DNA of 64,000 bases from Caballeronia sordidicola (GCF_002220365.1 NZ_MTHB01000191.1:1-64000), one strand, 5' to 3'. Positions 54,041 through 62,904 are shown, counted from the stretch's first letter. Made by a program: numbers and translations. Notes: a model not told the origin generated them from the letters alone.

Positions 54041-55237
54041 TTGCTGAATTCATCGCTTCAATTTCTCGCCAACGGATTGCTCGACCTTTCGTGGTGGCAG
54101 ATCTTGCTGTTCACTCTCGTGATGACGCACATCACGATCATCGGCGTGACCGTGTATCTGCATCGTTGCCAGGCGCACCGCGCGCTGGAGCTGCATCCGG
54201 CTGTCAGCCACTTTTTCCGCTTCTGGCTCTGGGCCACGACCGGCATGCTGACCGGACAATGGGCGGCAATCCATCGCAAGCATCACGCTAAATGCGAGAC
54301 CGAGGAAGATCCGCATAGCCCGCAAACGCGCGGCATCTGGAAAGTCTTGCTCGAAGGCGCTGAACTTTATCGTTCGGAAGCCAAGAACGAAGAAACCATG
54401 CGCAAGTTCGGTCACGGCACGCCGAATGACTGGATGGAACGCAACGTCTACACGCGCTACCCCATTCTCGGCATCAGCATCATGATGGTCATCGACATTG
54501 CGCTGTTCGGCTTTGTCGGCCTGACGGTCTGGGCTGTGCAGATGATCTGGATTCCTTTCTGGGCAGCGGGCGTAGTCAACGGACTCGCGCACTGGTGGGG
54601 TTACCGGAACTTCAATTCCGCCGACGCCAGCACGAACATCTTCCCGCTCGGCATTCTGATCGGCGGCGAAGAACTGCATAACAATCACCACACGTATGCA
54701 ACGTCGGCCAAACTGTCGAACAAGTGGTACGAATTCGATATCGGCTGGATGTATATCCGCATCATGTCGGCGTTCAAGCTGGCCAAGGTCAAGAAGATTG
54801 CACCCACGCCGCGTCTGTCGGCATCGAAACCGGTGCTCGATCACGACACGCTGCAAGCCGTGCTATCCAACCGCTATGAAGTGATGGCGCGTTACGGCAA
54901 GACGCTCAAGCGTGCGTATCGGCAGGAATTGTCGAAGTTGAAAGAAGGCGGTTCGGCCGACAAGTACCAACTGATGCGCGGCGCGCGTAAGTGGGCGCAC
55001 AAGGAAGAGGCGGGTCTGGACGAGCCGCAACGCCAACAGTTGCCGGCGCTTTTCTCCGACAACCACAAGCTGCGCACTTATATTGAATTGCGGCAGGATC
55101 TGGCCGCCATGTGGGACCGCTCCAATGCGTCGCGCGAACAACTGCTCGCGCAACTGCAGGACTGGTGTCACCGGGCGGAGCAAAGCGGTATCAAGGCGCT
55201 GCAGGACTTCGCGTCACGCCTGCGACGCTACGCCTGA
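54041..55237 (+). CDS. Fatty acid desaturase (acyl-CoA/phospholipid delta-9 type)
   Basis: A 398-residue inner-membrane di-iron desaturase. The three histidine boxes are intact: HRCQAH 41-46, HRKHH 78-82 and HNNHH 213-217. Hydrophobic helices occur at about 20-40, 58-75, 143-165 and 168-185. A C-terminal cytoplasmic helical tail of about 150 residues is longer than in minimal bacterial desaturases. The start is TTG 54041, preceded by CAGG; no ATG fits as well. An intrinsic terminator follows at 55298. Likely introduces double bonds into membrane acyl chains, possibly on cooling. Confidence 0.9.
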   Translation: MLNSSLQFLANGLLDLSWWQILLFTLVMTHITIIGVTVYLHRCQAHRALELHPAVSHFFRFWLWATTGMLTGQWAAIHRKHHAKCETEEDPHSPQTRGIWKVLLEGAELYRSEAKNEETMRKFGHGTPNDWMERNVYTRYPILGISIMMVIDIALFGFVGLTVWAVQMIWIPFWAAGVVNGLAHWWGYRNFNSADASTNIFPLGILIGGEELHNNHHTYATSAKLSNKWYEFDIGWMYIRIMSAFKLAKVKKIAPTPRLSASKPVLDHDTLQAVLSNRYEVMARYGKTLKRAYRQELSKLKEGGSADKYQLMRGARKWAHKEEAGLDEPQRQQLPALFSDNHKLRTYIELRQDLAAMWDRSNASREQLLAQLQDWCHRAEQSGIKALQDFASRLRRYA

Positions 55238-55297
55238 CGACAGCAACCCCGCCGACCTTCGTCATCGATATCCGTTAAAATTTCATGACGTCACAAG

Positions 55298-55319
55298 ACC
55301 CCGCTCTGGCGGGGTTTTT
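55298..55319 (+). terminator. Intrinsic terminator of the desaturase gene
   Basis: A 7-bp stem ACCCCGC (55298-55304) with 55309-55315, loop TCTG, five T at 55315-55319, 60 bases past the stop. Confidence 0.88.
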
Positions 55320-55387
55320 GCGTTTTTGGGCGCAGTAATCACAACGTAGTTCACGACGTATTCACGGGACATGGAGACGAGGAAGCG

Positions 55388-56518
55388 ATGGAGCACGCGA
55401 TTAAAAGCGTCGAGTACGACCGGCCACAGGGGCTGACATGCGGTATCGGCCAGGCGTGGGCGAAAGTGCCGGACGCCCCGTCCCGCGAGGAAAAGCATGA
55501 GTTGAAGGAGCGCATTCGAGCGTTGCTCATACGCGAGAAAGCGGTGTTGGTCGCGCATTATTATGTCGATGCCGAGTTGCAGGAACTCGCCGATGAAACC
55601 GGCGGTTGCGTGGCGGATTCGCTGGAGATGGCGCGTTTCGGGCGCGATCACTCGGCGCAGACGCTGATTGTGGCCGGCGTTCGTTTCATGGGCGAGACGG
55701 CGAAAATCCTCAGCCCGGAAAAGCGCGTGCTCATGCCGGATCTCGACGCCACGTGTTCCCTCGACCTGGGCTGCCCCGCCGACGAGTTTTCTGCTTTCTG
55801 CGACGCCCATCCCGACCGCACGGTCGTGGTGTACGCCAACACCAGCGCTGCTGTAAAAGCGCGCGCGGACTGGATGGTGACATCGTCGATCGGGCTGGAG
55901 ATCGTGGCTGAGCTGCATGCGCGCGGTGAAAAGATCCTCTGGGCGCCCGACCGGCATCTGGGCGGTTATATCCAGAAGAAAACCGGTGCCGACATGCTGT
56001 CGTGGCAAGGCTCGTGTCTTGTCCACGATGAGTTCAAAGGCGTTGAACTCGACCTGCTGCGCGCTGAGTACCCCGACGCAAAAATCCTCGTTCATCCGGA
56101 ATCGCCGGAAGCGGTGGTCGCGCTGGCTGACGTGGTGGGTTCCACCACGCAATTGATCGACGCGGCAGTCAGGCTTGATGCGAAGCGGTTTATCGTCGCG
56201 ACGGATCTCGGGATCCTTCACAAGATGCGGCTTGCTGCGCCGGGCAAGGAGTTCATCGAAGCACCGACAGCCGGGAACAGCGCGACCTGCAAGAGTTGCG
56301 CGCATTGCCCGTGGATGGCGATGAACGGGCTGGCGAACCTCGTGGCCGTATTGGAGCGCGGCCACAACGAAATTTTCGTCGACCCGGCTATTGCCGCGCG
56401 TGCGCGCTTGCCGATCGACCGCATGCTCGATTTCGCAGCCCGTCACAAGAAGCGCGTCCAGGCGAGCGGTGATCTCGGAAAGGATGTTTCGTTGTTTTCA
56501 AACGTAGGAGCGGCGTAA
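55388..56518 (+). CDS. nadA: Quinolinate synthase
   Basis: A 376-residue [4Fe-4S] enzyme that condenses iminoaspartate with dihydroxyacetone phosphate to quinolinate for NAD synthesis. Conserved pieces are AHYYVDAELQELADETGG (56-73), the cluster cysteine C123 in DATCSLDLGCP, a second in WQGSCLVHDEF and the third in the CKSCAHCPWMAMN segment near 300. Its stop overlaps the nadC start by one base (TAATG). The partner L-aspartate oxidase gene nadB is not in the window. Confidence 0.95.
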   Translation: MEHAIKSVEYDRPQGLTCGIGQAWAKVPDAPSREEKHELKERIRALLIREKAVLVAHYYVDAELQELADETGGCVADSLEMARFGRDHSAQTLIVAGVRFMGETAKILSPEKRVLMPDLDATCSLDLGCPADEFSAFCDAHPDRTVVVYANTSAAVKARADWMVTSSIGLEIVAELHARGEKILWAPDRHLGGYIQKKTGADMLSWQGSCLVHDEFKGVELDLLRAEYPDAKILVHPESPEAVVALADVVGSTTQLIDAAVRLDAKRFIVATDLGILHKMRLAAPGKEFIEAPTAGNSATCKSCAHCPWMAMNGLANLVAVLERGHNEIFVDPAIAARARLPIDRMLDFAARHKKRVQASGDLGKDVSLFSNVGAA

Positions 56519-57411
56519 TGGTGGCGACGGTGGCAAGTCAGTTGGTTTCTCCCTTGCTTGAAGAAATCCGGGCGTTGTACGGCGAGGCATTCGATCAGGC
56601 GCTTCAGCGCAACGTCACCGACGCGCTGGTGGAAGACATAGGCGACGGCGACCGCACCGGGCTGCTCGTGCCTGCCAACGTGCAGCGCACGGCACGCATC
56701 ACGGTTCGCGATGAGGCTGTGTTGTGCGGCGTGCCTTGGTTTGAAGCGGTGATGCGCCGGGTGGATGAATCGATTCGCGTGGAATGGCTGTACTGCGAAG
56801 GGGCGCGGATGACCGCCAATACGCCCGTGGTTTTGCTGCATGGGCCGGCGCGCGCGCTGTTGACCGCGGAGCGTAATGGGCTGAATTTTCTTCAGATGTT
56901 GTCGGGAGTGGCGACCGCGACGCGCCGTTATGTGGATGCGATCGAAGGGACGCGCGCGCGGATTCTCGATACGCGCAAGACCTTGCCGGGCTTGCGCCTG
57001 GCGCAGAAGTACGCAGTGCGGGTGGGCGGCGGCGCGAACCAGCGGCTGGCGCTTTACGACGGCATTCTGATCAAGGAAAACCATATTGCCGCGGCGGGCG
57101 GCGTGGGTGCGGCAATGGATGCGGCGCTTGCGTTGAATGTCGGGGTGCCGATTCAGATTGAAGTGGAGACGCTCGAACAGCTTGAAACGGCGCTGGCGCA
57201 TCGGGCGGAATCGATCCTGCTCGACAACTTCGCCTTCGGCGCCATGCGCGATGCCGTGCGGCTGACTGGCGGCCGGGCGGTGTTGGAAGTATCAGGCGGG
57301 GGGAACTTTGACACCGTAAGGACCATTGCCGAGACAGGCGTGGACCGAATTTCCATCGGCGCGTTGACCAAGGATGTGCGGGCCACGGATTATTCGATGC
57401 GGCTTGAGTAG
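56518..57411 (+). CDS. nadC: Nicotinate-nucleotide pyrophosphorylase (carboxylating)
   Basis: A 297-residue quinolinate phosphoribosyltransferase, the step after NadA. The PRPP/quinolinate residues lie in DTRKT (151-155), RVGGGANQRLALYDGILIKENH near 169-190 and EVETLEQL near 220. Full length and coupled with nadA by a one-base overlap. A perfect hairpin without a T tract lies 37 bases past the stop. Confidence 0.95.
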   Translation: MVATVASQLVSPLLEEIRALYGEAFDQALQRNVTDALVEDIGDGDRTGLLVPANVQRTARITVRDEAVLCGVPWFEAVMRRVDESIRVEWLYCEGARMTANTPVVLLHGPARALLTAERNGLNFLQMLSGVATATRRYVDAIEGTRARILDTRKTLPGLRLAQKYAVRVGGGANQRLALYDGILIKENHIAAAGGVGAAMDAALALNVGVPIQIEVETLEQLETALAHRAESILLDNFAFGAMRDAVRLTGGRAVLEVSGGGNFDTVRTIAETGVDRISIGALTKDVRATDYSMRLE

Positions 57412-57447
57412 GGCAGGGCGTTGAGGTGGTTTTGGACGTGACGCCCG

Positions 57448-57489
57448 GTTGCTGCTTTCAGGCTTGGTAGTCTGACTGAAAGCAGCAAC
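57448..57489. repeat. 14-bp perfect inverted repeat downstream of nadC
   Basis: Arms GTTGCTGCTTTCAG (57448-57461) and 57476-57489 are exact complements around a 14-base loop. There is no T run in either direction. It may be an mRNA 3'-end stabiliser. The rest of the 428-base gap to 57840 holds two HutC-like sites and an AT-rich promoter stretch at 57610-57790. Confidence 0.75.
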
Positions 57490-57600
57490 TCCGCATCGAC
57501 CCCGACCACTAAGCCCAGAAAACCAACCCACGACTTGGCGTCGCCACAGGCCGCCCCCGACTGAGCAGCAATCGTCCCATATCTCTCCTCCCTTTCTTCG

Positions 57601-57610
57601 TGTCTAGACA
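57601..57610. promoter_or_regulatory. HutC-like palindrome 1 (upstream of the ABC operon)
   Basis: TGTCTAGACA is a perfect 10-bp palindrome in an AT-rich stretch, 240 bases before the binding-protein gene. It shares the TGTnTAnACA core with the three other sites in this region and may be an auxiliary operator. Confidence 0.5.
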
Positions 57611-57774
57611 ACTTTAATAAATTATAAAAAAAGTTGATCGATTGCTCCTCGAATTTCCCGCATCAAACGTAGTAAAGCCTCCGTAAGCCATACCCATCAA
57701 GCCAGTCAGTATTTTCCCTAACTTCCCCTGTTAGGTGCTAAAAAACATTGCCAGTCATTTTTGTTCACTGCATT

Positions 57775-57788
57775 CTTGTCTATACAAG
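57775..57788. promoter_or_regulatory. HutC-like palindrome 2 (proximal operator of the ABC operon)
   Basis: CTTGTCTATACAAG has 5-bp arms CTTGT/ACAAG with a near-symmetric centre, 52 bases before the ATG of the binding protein. It matches the TTGTnTAnACAA pattern of the urocanate-responsive repressor HutC (GntR family) as I remember it from Pseudomonas. Confidence 0.65.
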
Positions 57789-57839
57789 TTGGCGTTCGCC
57801 ACTTGGTCCAACCAACCTTCTTGGAAAAGTGGCTCAACA

Positions 57840-58706
57840 ATGACAGGCAAAATGAAATTGCTCGCCCGGCTGGCTGCATCGGTGGCCGTTGGTGTGATCG
57901 CTTTCGGCGCTGCCAGCGCCCAGGCAAAAGACTGGAAATCCGTCACGATCGCTACCGAAGGCGCGTACGAACCGTGGAACCTGACGCTTCCCGGCGGCAA
58001 GCTCGGCGGTTTCGAGCCGGAACTGATCGAGAACGTCTGCGCCCGCATCAAGATCCAGTGCACGCTGGTGACGCAAGACTGGGACGGCATGATCGCCGGC
58101 CTGCAAGCGGGTAAGTTCGACGTGCTCATGGACGCTATCTCGGTTACGCCGGAACGCGAAAAAATCATCGCTTTCTCGACACCGTACGCGTCGACCCCGG
58201 CCGCTTTCGTGTCCGCCGATCAGAGCCCCGCCGCGCTCGCGAAGCAGCCCGGCGCAGGGCAGATCGTCAAGCTGACGGGCGACGCCGCTCACGACAAAAC
58301 CACCGTCGATGCACTGCGCGTCGCGCTGAAGGGCAAGACCATAGGCATTCAGTCGGGCACGGTCTACACCAAGTTCATCGATACGAACTTCAAGGACGTC
58401 GCGACCATTCGCGAATACAAGACCGCGCCGGAGCATGACCTCGATCTGGTTGCAGGCCGCATCGACGTCGCTTTCGACGACAGCACCTATTGGGCCTCCG
58501 CATTCACCAAGCCGGAAAACAAGGGTCTCGCGTTCACCGGTCCGAAGATCGCCGGAACGGTCTGGGGTCCCGGCGAAGCACTGGCATTTCGTCAGTCCGA
58601 CAAGGACCTGAAGGCCAAATTCGACCAAGGCATCCAGGCGGCACTCGCCGACGGTACGGTCAAGCGCCTCTCGCTGAAGTGGCTGAAGGTCGACGCCACG
58701 CCTTGA
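57840..58706 (+). CDS. Polar amino-acid ABC importer, periplasmic binding protein
   Basis: A 288-residue SBP_bac_3 protein of the HisJ/ArgT/octopine group. The signal peptide runs to ASAQA near residue 28. The mature domain shows KSVTIATEGAYEPWNLTLPG, the GGFEPELIENVCARI block and QDWDGMIAGLQAGKFDVLMDAISVTPER, the usual amino-acid contact segment. ATG 57840 was chosen because it gives a normal signal peptide; ATG 57852 (MKLLARL) is an alternative, and the frame from 57735 would cross the operator. First gene of the importer/hut region; histidine or urocanate are likely ligands by context. Confidence 0.88.
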   Translation: MTGKMKLLARLAASVAVGVIAFGAASAQAKDWKSVTIATEGAYEPWNLTLPGGKLGGFEPELIENVCARIKIQCTLVTQDWDGMIAGLQAGKFDVLMDAISVTPEREKIIAFSTPYASTPAAFVSADQSPAALAKQPGAGQIVKLTGDAAHDKTTVDALRVALKGKTIGIQSGTVYTKFIDTNFKDVATIREYKTAPEHDLDLVAGRIDVAFDDSTYWASAFTKPENKGLAFTGPKIAGTVWGPGEALAFRQSDKDLKAKFDQGIQAALADGTVKRLSLKWLKVDATP

Positions 58707-58786
58707 TCGGTAGCTGATTCACCAAGCCCTGCGAGCGCGCTTCCATAAGCGGGTGCGCTCGACGACGTCACCGTTGGAGATAAAAG

Positions 58787-59509
58787 ATGAGTCTGGTTCA
58801 ACTACTCGGTTTCGGCGAGCAAGGGTGGGGCAGCACCTTGCTGCTCGCGCTGCTCATGACCGTCGTGCTGACGATCGCCGCGCTCGCTGTAGGCGCAGTT
58901 TTCGGAGCGCTAGTCGCCGCCGCAAAACTGTCGCGCAGCCGCACGCTGAGAATTTTCGGCGACGCCTACACCACGCTTTTTCGCGGTATCCCCGAGCTGC
59001 TGATCATCTATCTCTTCTACTTCGGCGGCTCGTCGGTGATGACCGCCGTCGGTCGTTTTTTTGGTGCCGACGGCTTCATTGGCGTGCCGCCTTTTGTAGT
59101 CGGCGCACTCGCCATCGGCCTGATTTCCGGATCGTATCAAGCTGAGGTGTATCGCTCGGCCGTGCTGGCAGTGTCGCGCGGCGAGATCGAGGCGGCACGG
59201 GCCATCGGCATGTCGACGGCAACGTTATGGCGGCGCGTGCTGATTCCGCAAGTCATCCGTTTTGCGTTACCGGGTATCGGCAACGTCTGGCAATTGAGCC
59301 TCAAGGACTCAGCGTTGATCGCAGTGACGGGACTCGCCGAACTGATGCGTACGAGCCAGGTCGCCGCCGGATCGACGCATCAATACTTCACGTTTTATAT
59401 GGTCGGCGGGGCGCTGTATCTGGTCCTCACGAGCCTGTCGAACCGCGTCTTCGACCGTGCCGAAGCACGTGTCGGCCGGTCATTTCGCGGCACGCTCGCG
59501 CGCCACTGA
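58787..59509 (+). CDS. Polar amino-acid ABC importer permease (HisQ-like)
   Basis: A 240-residue permease with five helices. The HisMQ family block LFRGIPELLIIYLFYFG is near 65-81 and the EAA loop EIEAARAIGMSTATLWRRVLIPQVIRFALPG near 133-163. GGAG lies 9 bases upstream of the ATG. It pairs with the HisM-like protein that follows after 33 bp. Confidence 0.92.
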   Translation: MSLVQLLGFGEQGWGSTLLLALLMTVVLTIAALAVGAVFGALVAAAKLSRSRTLRIFGDAYTTLFRGIPELLIIYLFYFGGSSVMTAVGRFFGADGFIGVPPFVVGALAIGLISGSYQAEVYRSAVLAVSRGEIEAARAIGMSTATLWRRVLIPQVIRFALPGIGNVWQLSLKDSALIAVTGLAELMRTSQVAAGSTHQYFTFYMVGGALYLVLTSLSNRVFDRAEARVGRSFRGTLARH

Positions 59510-59542
59510 GCCACCAATACGTTCCCCCAAGCGAATCCGACC

Positions 59543-60322
59543 ATGAATATCGATTTCGAATTTCTCGGCGATACGTTCTCGAAACTATTAGCCGCTGTCC
59601 CCACCACGCTCGGGTTGTTCTTTGCCTCGCTGATCGTGGGCGGGATGCTTTCTCTTGTGATTGTCGCAATGCGGGTGAGCCCGAACTGGGCGCTCAACCG
59701 TTTTGCGCGTGGCTACATCCTGGTGTTCCGCGGCTCGCCGTTGCTGATCCAGATGTTCCTCGTCTACTACGGCCTGGGTCAGTTCCCGGCCGTGCGCGAG
59801 AGTTTCCTCTGGCCGCTGCTGCGCGTGCCTTATGTGTGCGCGATCGTCTCGCTCGCGTTGTGCACGGCCGGATATACGGCCGAGATCATTCGCGGCGGTT
59901 TGCAGTCGGTGCCGCACGGTCAGATCGAAGCGGCGCTCGCGGTCGGCATGTCGCGCTGGACCGTGTTGCGCCGGATCATCGCGCCGATCACGCTGCGTTA
60001 TGCGTTACCGGCGTACTCGACTGAAGCCGTGCTGCTCGTCAAGTCGACGGCACTAGCCAGTCTTGTGACGGTCTGGGATGTGACGGGCGTCGCGCAGCAG
60101 ATTATTCAGCGGACCTACCGGACGATGGAGGTTTTCATCTGCGCGGCCGCGATCTACCTCGTGCTGAATTTCATCATCGTGCGGGCGCTCGGCATGCTCG
60201 AGAAGAAGCTCTCACCGCACCTGCGCGATCGCAACGCCATCGCGGCCACTGCGCCGAAGAAGTCTTCAAGCGTTGCGCTCAAGGCAGCAACGGTCCCTGA
60301 CGGCCAGCATATCGATTCCTGA
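59543..60322 (+). CDS. Polar amino-acid ABC importer permease (HisM-like)
   Basis: A 259-residue permease, paralogous to the preceding gene. VFRGSPLLIQMFLVYYGLGQFP is near 59-80 and the EAA loop QIEAALAVGMSRWTVLRRIIAPITLRYALP near 131-160. The C-terminal 30 residues are Ala/Ser/Lys-rich. The ATPase gene starts 19 bases after its stop. Confidence 0.92.
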   Translation: MNIDFEFLGDTFSKLLAAVPTTLGLFFASLIVGGMLSLVIVAMRVSPNWALNRFARGYILVFRGSPLLIQMFLVYYGLGQFPAVRESFLWPLLRVPYVCAIVSLALCTAGYTAEIIRGGLQSVPHGQIEAALAVGMSRWTVLRRIIAPITLRYALPAYSTEAVLLVKSTALASLVTVWDVTGVAQQIIQRTYRTMEVFICAAAIYLVLNFIIVRALGMLEKKLSPHLRDRNAIAATAPKKSSSVALKAATVPDGQHIDS

Positions 60323-60341
60323 ATCCAAGGGAGAAAATCTC

Positions 60342-61133
60342 ATGAACGTAAGCACCTCCATAGCGCTGTGCGCGACCAACATCCACAAGTCTTTCGGCGA
60401 TGCGCACGTGCTCAGGGGCATTTCCCTCGACGCGCACGAAGGCGATGTGATCTCCATCCTCGGCGCGAGCGGTTCTGGCAAAAGCACCTTCCTGCGCTGT
60501 ATCAACATGCTGGAAACGCCCGACGACGGTGAAGTGAAACTCGCGGGCGAAGCGATCGAAATGAAGCGTGGCCGCGATGGACGCTTGCAGCCGGGCAACC
60601 GCAAACAGGTCGACCGGATTCGTTCGCAGCTCGGCATGGTGTTCCAGAGTTTCAACCTCTGGTCGCACATGACGGTCATGCAGAACGTGATCGAAGGGCC
60701 GTTGCGCGTGCAGAAACGCACGCGTGCGGAATGCGTTGAAGAGGCAGAGCAGTTGCTGACGAAGGTCGGTCTCTACGAGAAGCGCGATGCGTACCCCGCG
60801 CATCTGTCGGGCGGCCAGCAACAGCGTGTGGCCATTGCGCGCGCGTTGGCCATGCACCCCAAGGTCATGCTCTTCGATGAACCCACGTCCGCGCTCGATC
60901 CGGAACTGGTCGGTGAAGTCTTGCGCGTGATGCGTGCGCTCGCGGAGGAAGGCCGGACCATGCTGGTCGTCACGCATGAGATGGGTTTCGCGCGGCACGT
61001 GTCGAATCGCGTGATGTTCCTGCATCAGGGACAAGTCGATGCCGAAGGGCCGCCCGATGACCTGTTCAACGGCCGCTGCTCGGAACGTTTCCAGCAGTTC
61101 GTGTCGAGTCATCATTCCCGTGCGGCTAACTAA
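60342..61133 (+). CDS. Polar amino-acid ABC importer ATP-binding protein (HisP-like)
   Basis: A 263-residue ABC ATPase. Walker A GASGSGKST is at 41-49, the Q-loop MVFQSFNLWSHMTV near 101-114, signature LSGGQQQRVAIARALA near 156-171 and DEPTSALDPELVGEVL near 182. The 15-residue insert RGRDGRLQPGNRKQV between Walker A and the Q-loop is typical of HisP. ATG 60342 has GGGAG upstream; the frame from 60273 overlaps the permease. Confidence 0.93.
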   Translation: MNVSTSIALCATNIHKSFGDAHVLRGISLDAHEGDVISILGASGSGKSTFLRCINMLETPDDGEVKLAGEAIEMKRGRDGRLQPGNRKQVDRIRSQLGMVFQSFNLWSHMTVMQNVIEGPLRVQKRTRAECVEEAEQLLTKVGLYEKRDAYPAHLSGGQQQRVAIARALAMHPKVMLFDEPTSALDPELVGEVLRVMRALAEEGRTMLVVTHEMGFARHVSNRVMFLHQGQVDAEGPPDDLFNGRCSERFQQFVSSHHSRAAN

Positions 61134-61149
61134 ATCAAGTGAGGTTGAC

Positions 61150-62730
61150 GTGTTGGCTAGTTCCGTTTTACCAGTGCCATCGATTGATCCCATCGTCATC
61201 GGCACGGACTCGAGTGAGGGTGGCGGCAACGAGCGCTCGCCGGCTGCGGTGTGTATCGACAAGCCGCTCGACTGGCGTGGTGTTGCCCAGATCGCGAACG
61301 GCGCGAAGCTCGTTTTATCGCCGGGGGTACGCTCGGGGATCGACCATGCGCGCTCGCTGGTCGAGCAGATCGTCGAGCGCCGGATTCGCGCGTATGGCGT
61401 GAACACCGGCGTGGGCGCGCTGTGCGACGTGGTCGTGTCGCCGTCAGAACAGCGGGCGTTGTCGCGCAATATCCTGATGAGTCACTCGGTGGGCGTGGGT
61501 GAACCGCTGCGGCGTGAGGAGACGCGCGCGATCATCGCGGCAGCGGTGAACAACTTCGCGCACGGGCATTCCGGCGTGCGGCTCGAACTGGTGGACCTGC
61601 TCGTCACTTTGCTCGACAGCGGCTTGACACCGGAGGTGCCGGCGTTCGGCTCGGTCGGATATCTGAGCCATATGGCACATATCGCGCTGGTGCTGATTGG
61701 CGAAGGGTATGTGCATGACGGCGCCGGCCGCGTAAGCGCCGCCGGCGCGTTGCAGCGGCTGGCGCGTGAACCACTGGTACTCGAGGCGAAAGAGGGCTTG
61801 AGCGTTGTCAACGGCACGCCTTGCGTGACCGGACTTGCCTCGTTGGCCCTCGCCCGCACTGAGCGGCTGCTGGATTGGGCCGACACCATTTCGGCGATGT
61901 CTTTCGAGAACCTGCGTGGTCAAGCGGCGGCCTTCGAGGCCGACTCGCTCGCGCTGCGAATATCGCCGGGATTGTCGATGGTGGGCGCGCGTCTGCGTGC
62001 GCTTCTTGCCGGCAGCGGCATCATTGCGGCGTCGCTCGGACGCAAGACGCAGGACCCCTTGAGCTTGCGGACCATTCCCCACGTGCACGGCGCGGCGCGC
62101 GACGTGTTCGCCACGACGGCGGAAGTGGTGAATCGCGAACTGGCTTCGGTCACCGATAACCCCGTCGTCGCCGGCACGCTTGCGTCGCCGCGGGTGTTTT
62201 CGCAGGCGCATGCGGTGGGCGCTTCCATCGGCCTGGCGATGGATAGCCTGGGCACTGCGGTGGCGGAGGTTGCAGCAATGGCCGAGCGGCGCATTGACCG
62301 GCTGGTGAATCCGCTGGTCAGCGGCTTGCCCGCTTTTCTCGCCGATGGCGGCGGCACGTGTTCCGGTTTCATGATCGCGCAATACACGGCGGCATCACTG
62401 GTTGCTCACAACCGCCGCCTTGCGATGCCGGCGAGCCTGGATGGGGGCATCACCTCCGGCTTGCAGGAGGACCATCTGTGTCACGCGACACCAGCTGCGT
62501 TGAAGGCGCTGGAAATCATCGCCAATGCCGAGCGGATCTTTGCTATCGAACTGCTGGCGGCGACCCAGGCGTATGACCTGCAACCCGCCGACGTGTCGCG
62601 CGCACCTAGAACCGACGCAATTTATCGAAGCGTCCGTGCTGTTATCTCCCGATACCGCGACGACCGGCCTTTGGCAGGCGATATCGCCGCCGCTTGGGCG
62701 TTTGTCCACGAGGCAAGCCCCGAGTTCTAA
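61150..62730 (+). CDS. HAL/PAL-family ammonia-lyase homologue lacking the MIO triad
   Basis: A 526-residue member of the histidine/phenylalanine ammonia-lyase family. Present: YGVNTG with Y82, SHSVGVGEPL with H112, NGTP with N221, Q301 and R307 in TQDPLSLRTIP, and QEDH with E440. Absent: the Ala-Ser-Gly that cyclises to the MIO cofactor. Where GSVGASGDLAPLAHMAL is expected it reads GSVGYLSHMAHIAL (167-180), three residues shorter, in clean frame; the Tyr after QDP is also Leu (L304). So either it is not a lyase, or it works without MIO. I start at GTG 61150 with GAGG upstream; TTG 61153 is possible, and the frame from 61039 overlaps the ATPase. Neighbours: ABC importer and hutU. Confidence 0.82.
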   Translation: MLASSVLPVPSIDPIVIGTDSSEGGGNERSPAAVCIDKPLDWRGVAQIANGAKLVLSPGVRSGIDHARSLVEQIVERRIRAYGVNTGVGALCDVVVSPSEQRALSRNILMSHSVGVGEPLRREETRAIIAAAVNNFAHGHSGVRLELVDLLVTLLDSGLTPEVPAFGSVGYLSHMAHIALVLIGEGYVHDGAGRVSAAGALQRLAREPLVLEAKEGLSVVNGTPCVTGLASLALARTERLLDWADTISAMSFENLRGQAAAFEADSLALRISPGLSMVGARLRALLAGSGIIAASLGRKTQDPLSLRTIPHVHGAARDVFATTAEVVNRELASVTDNPVVAGTLASPRVFSQAHAVGASIGLAMDSLGTAVAEVAAMAERRIDRLVNPLVSGLPAFLADGGGTCSGFMIAQYTAASLVAHNRRLAMPASLDGGITSGLQEDHLCHATPAALKALEIIANAERIFAIELLAATQAYDLQPADVSRAPRTDAIYRSVRAVISRYRDDRPLAGDIAAAWAFVHEASPEF

Positions 62731-62740
62731 TTCATCGGGT

Positions 62741-62753
62741 CTTGTATAGACAG
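62741..62753. promoter_or_regulatory. HutC-like palindrome 3 (after the lyase homologue)
   Basis: CTTGTATAGACAG carries the same TTGTATAGACA core as site 2 on the opposite strand. It begins 10 bases after the lyase-homologue stop, 267 bases before hutU. Confidence 0.55.
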
Positions 62754-62772
62754 ATCGAGCGCGCTCCATCGG

Positions 62773-62804
62773 CGCCGATTCCGCTTTTTTACGCGAAATC
62801 GGCG
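62773..62804. repeat. Inverted repeat with T-loop between lyase homologue and hutU
   Basis: Arms 62773-62784 and 62793-62804 pair over 12 positions with one mismatch; the 8-base loop contains six T. The T run is inside the loop, so this is not a normal terminator. It lies between HutC-like sites 3 and 4. Confidence 0.5.
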
Positions 62805-62904
62805 TCTGCCGCCCAATTTATAACGGGCTATCTATTTCATTCAAGTAAACCCCTACCTGAATCGATCTGCGCACCGCTTGCGCTCTGATTTATTTTGATT
62901 CAGA

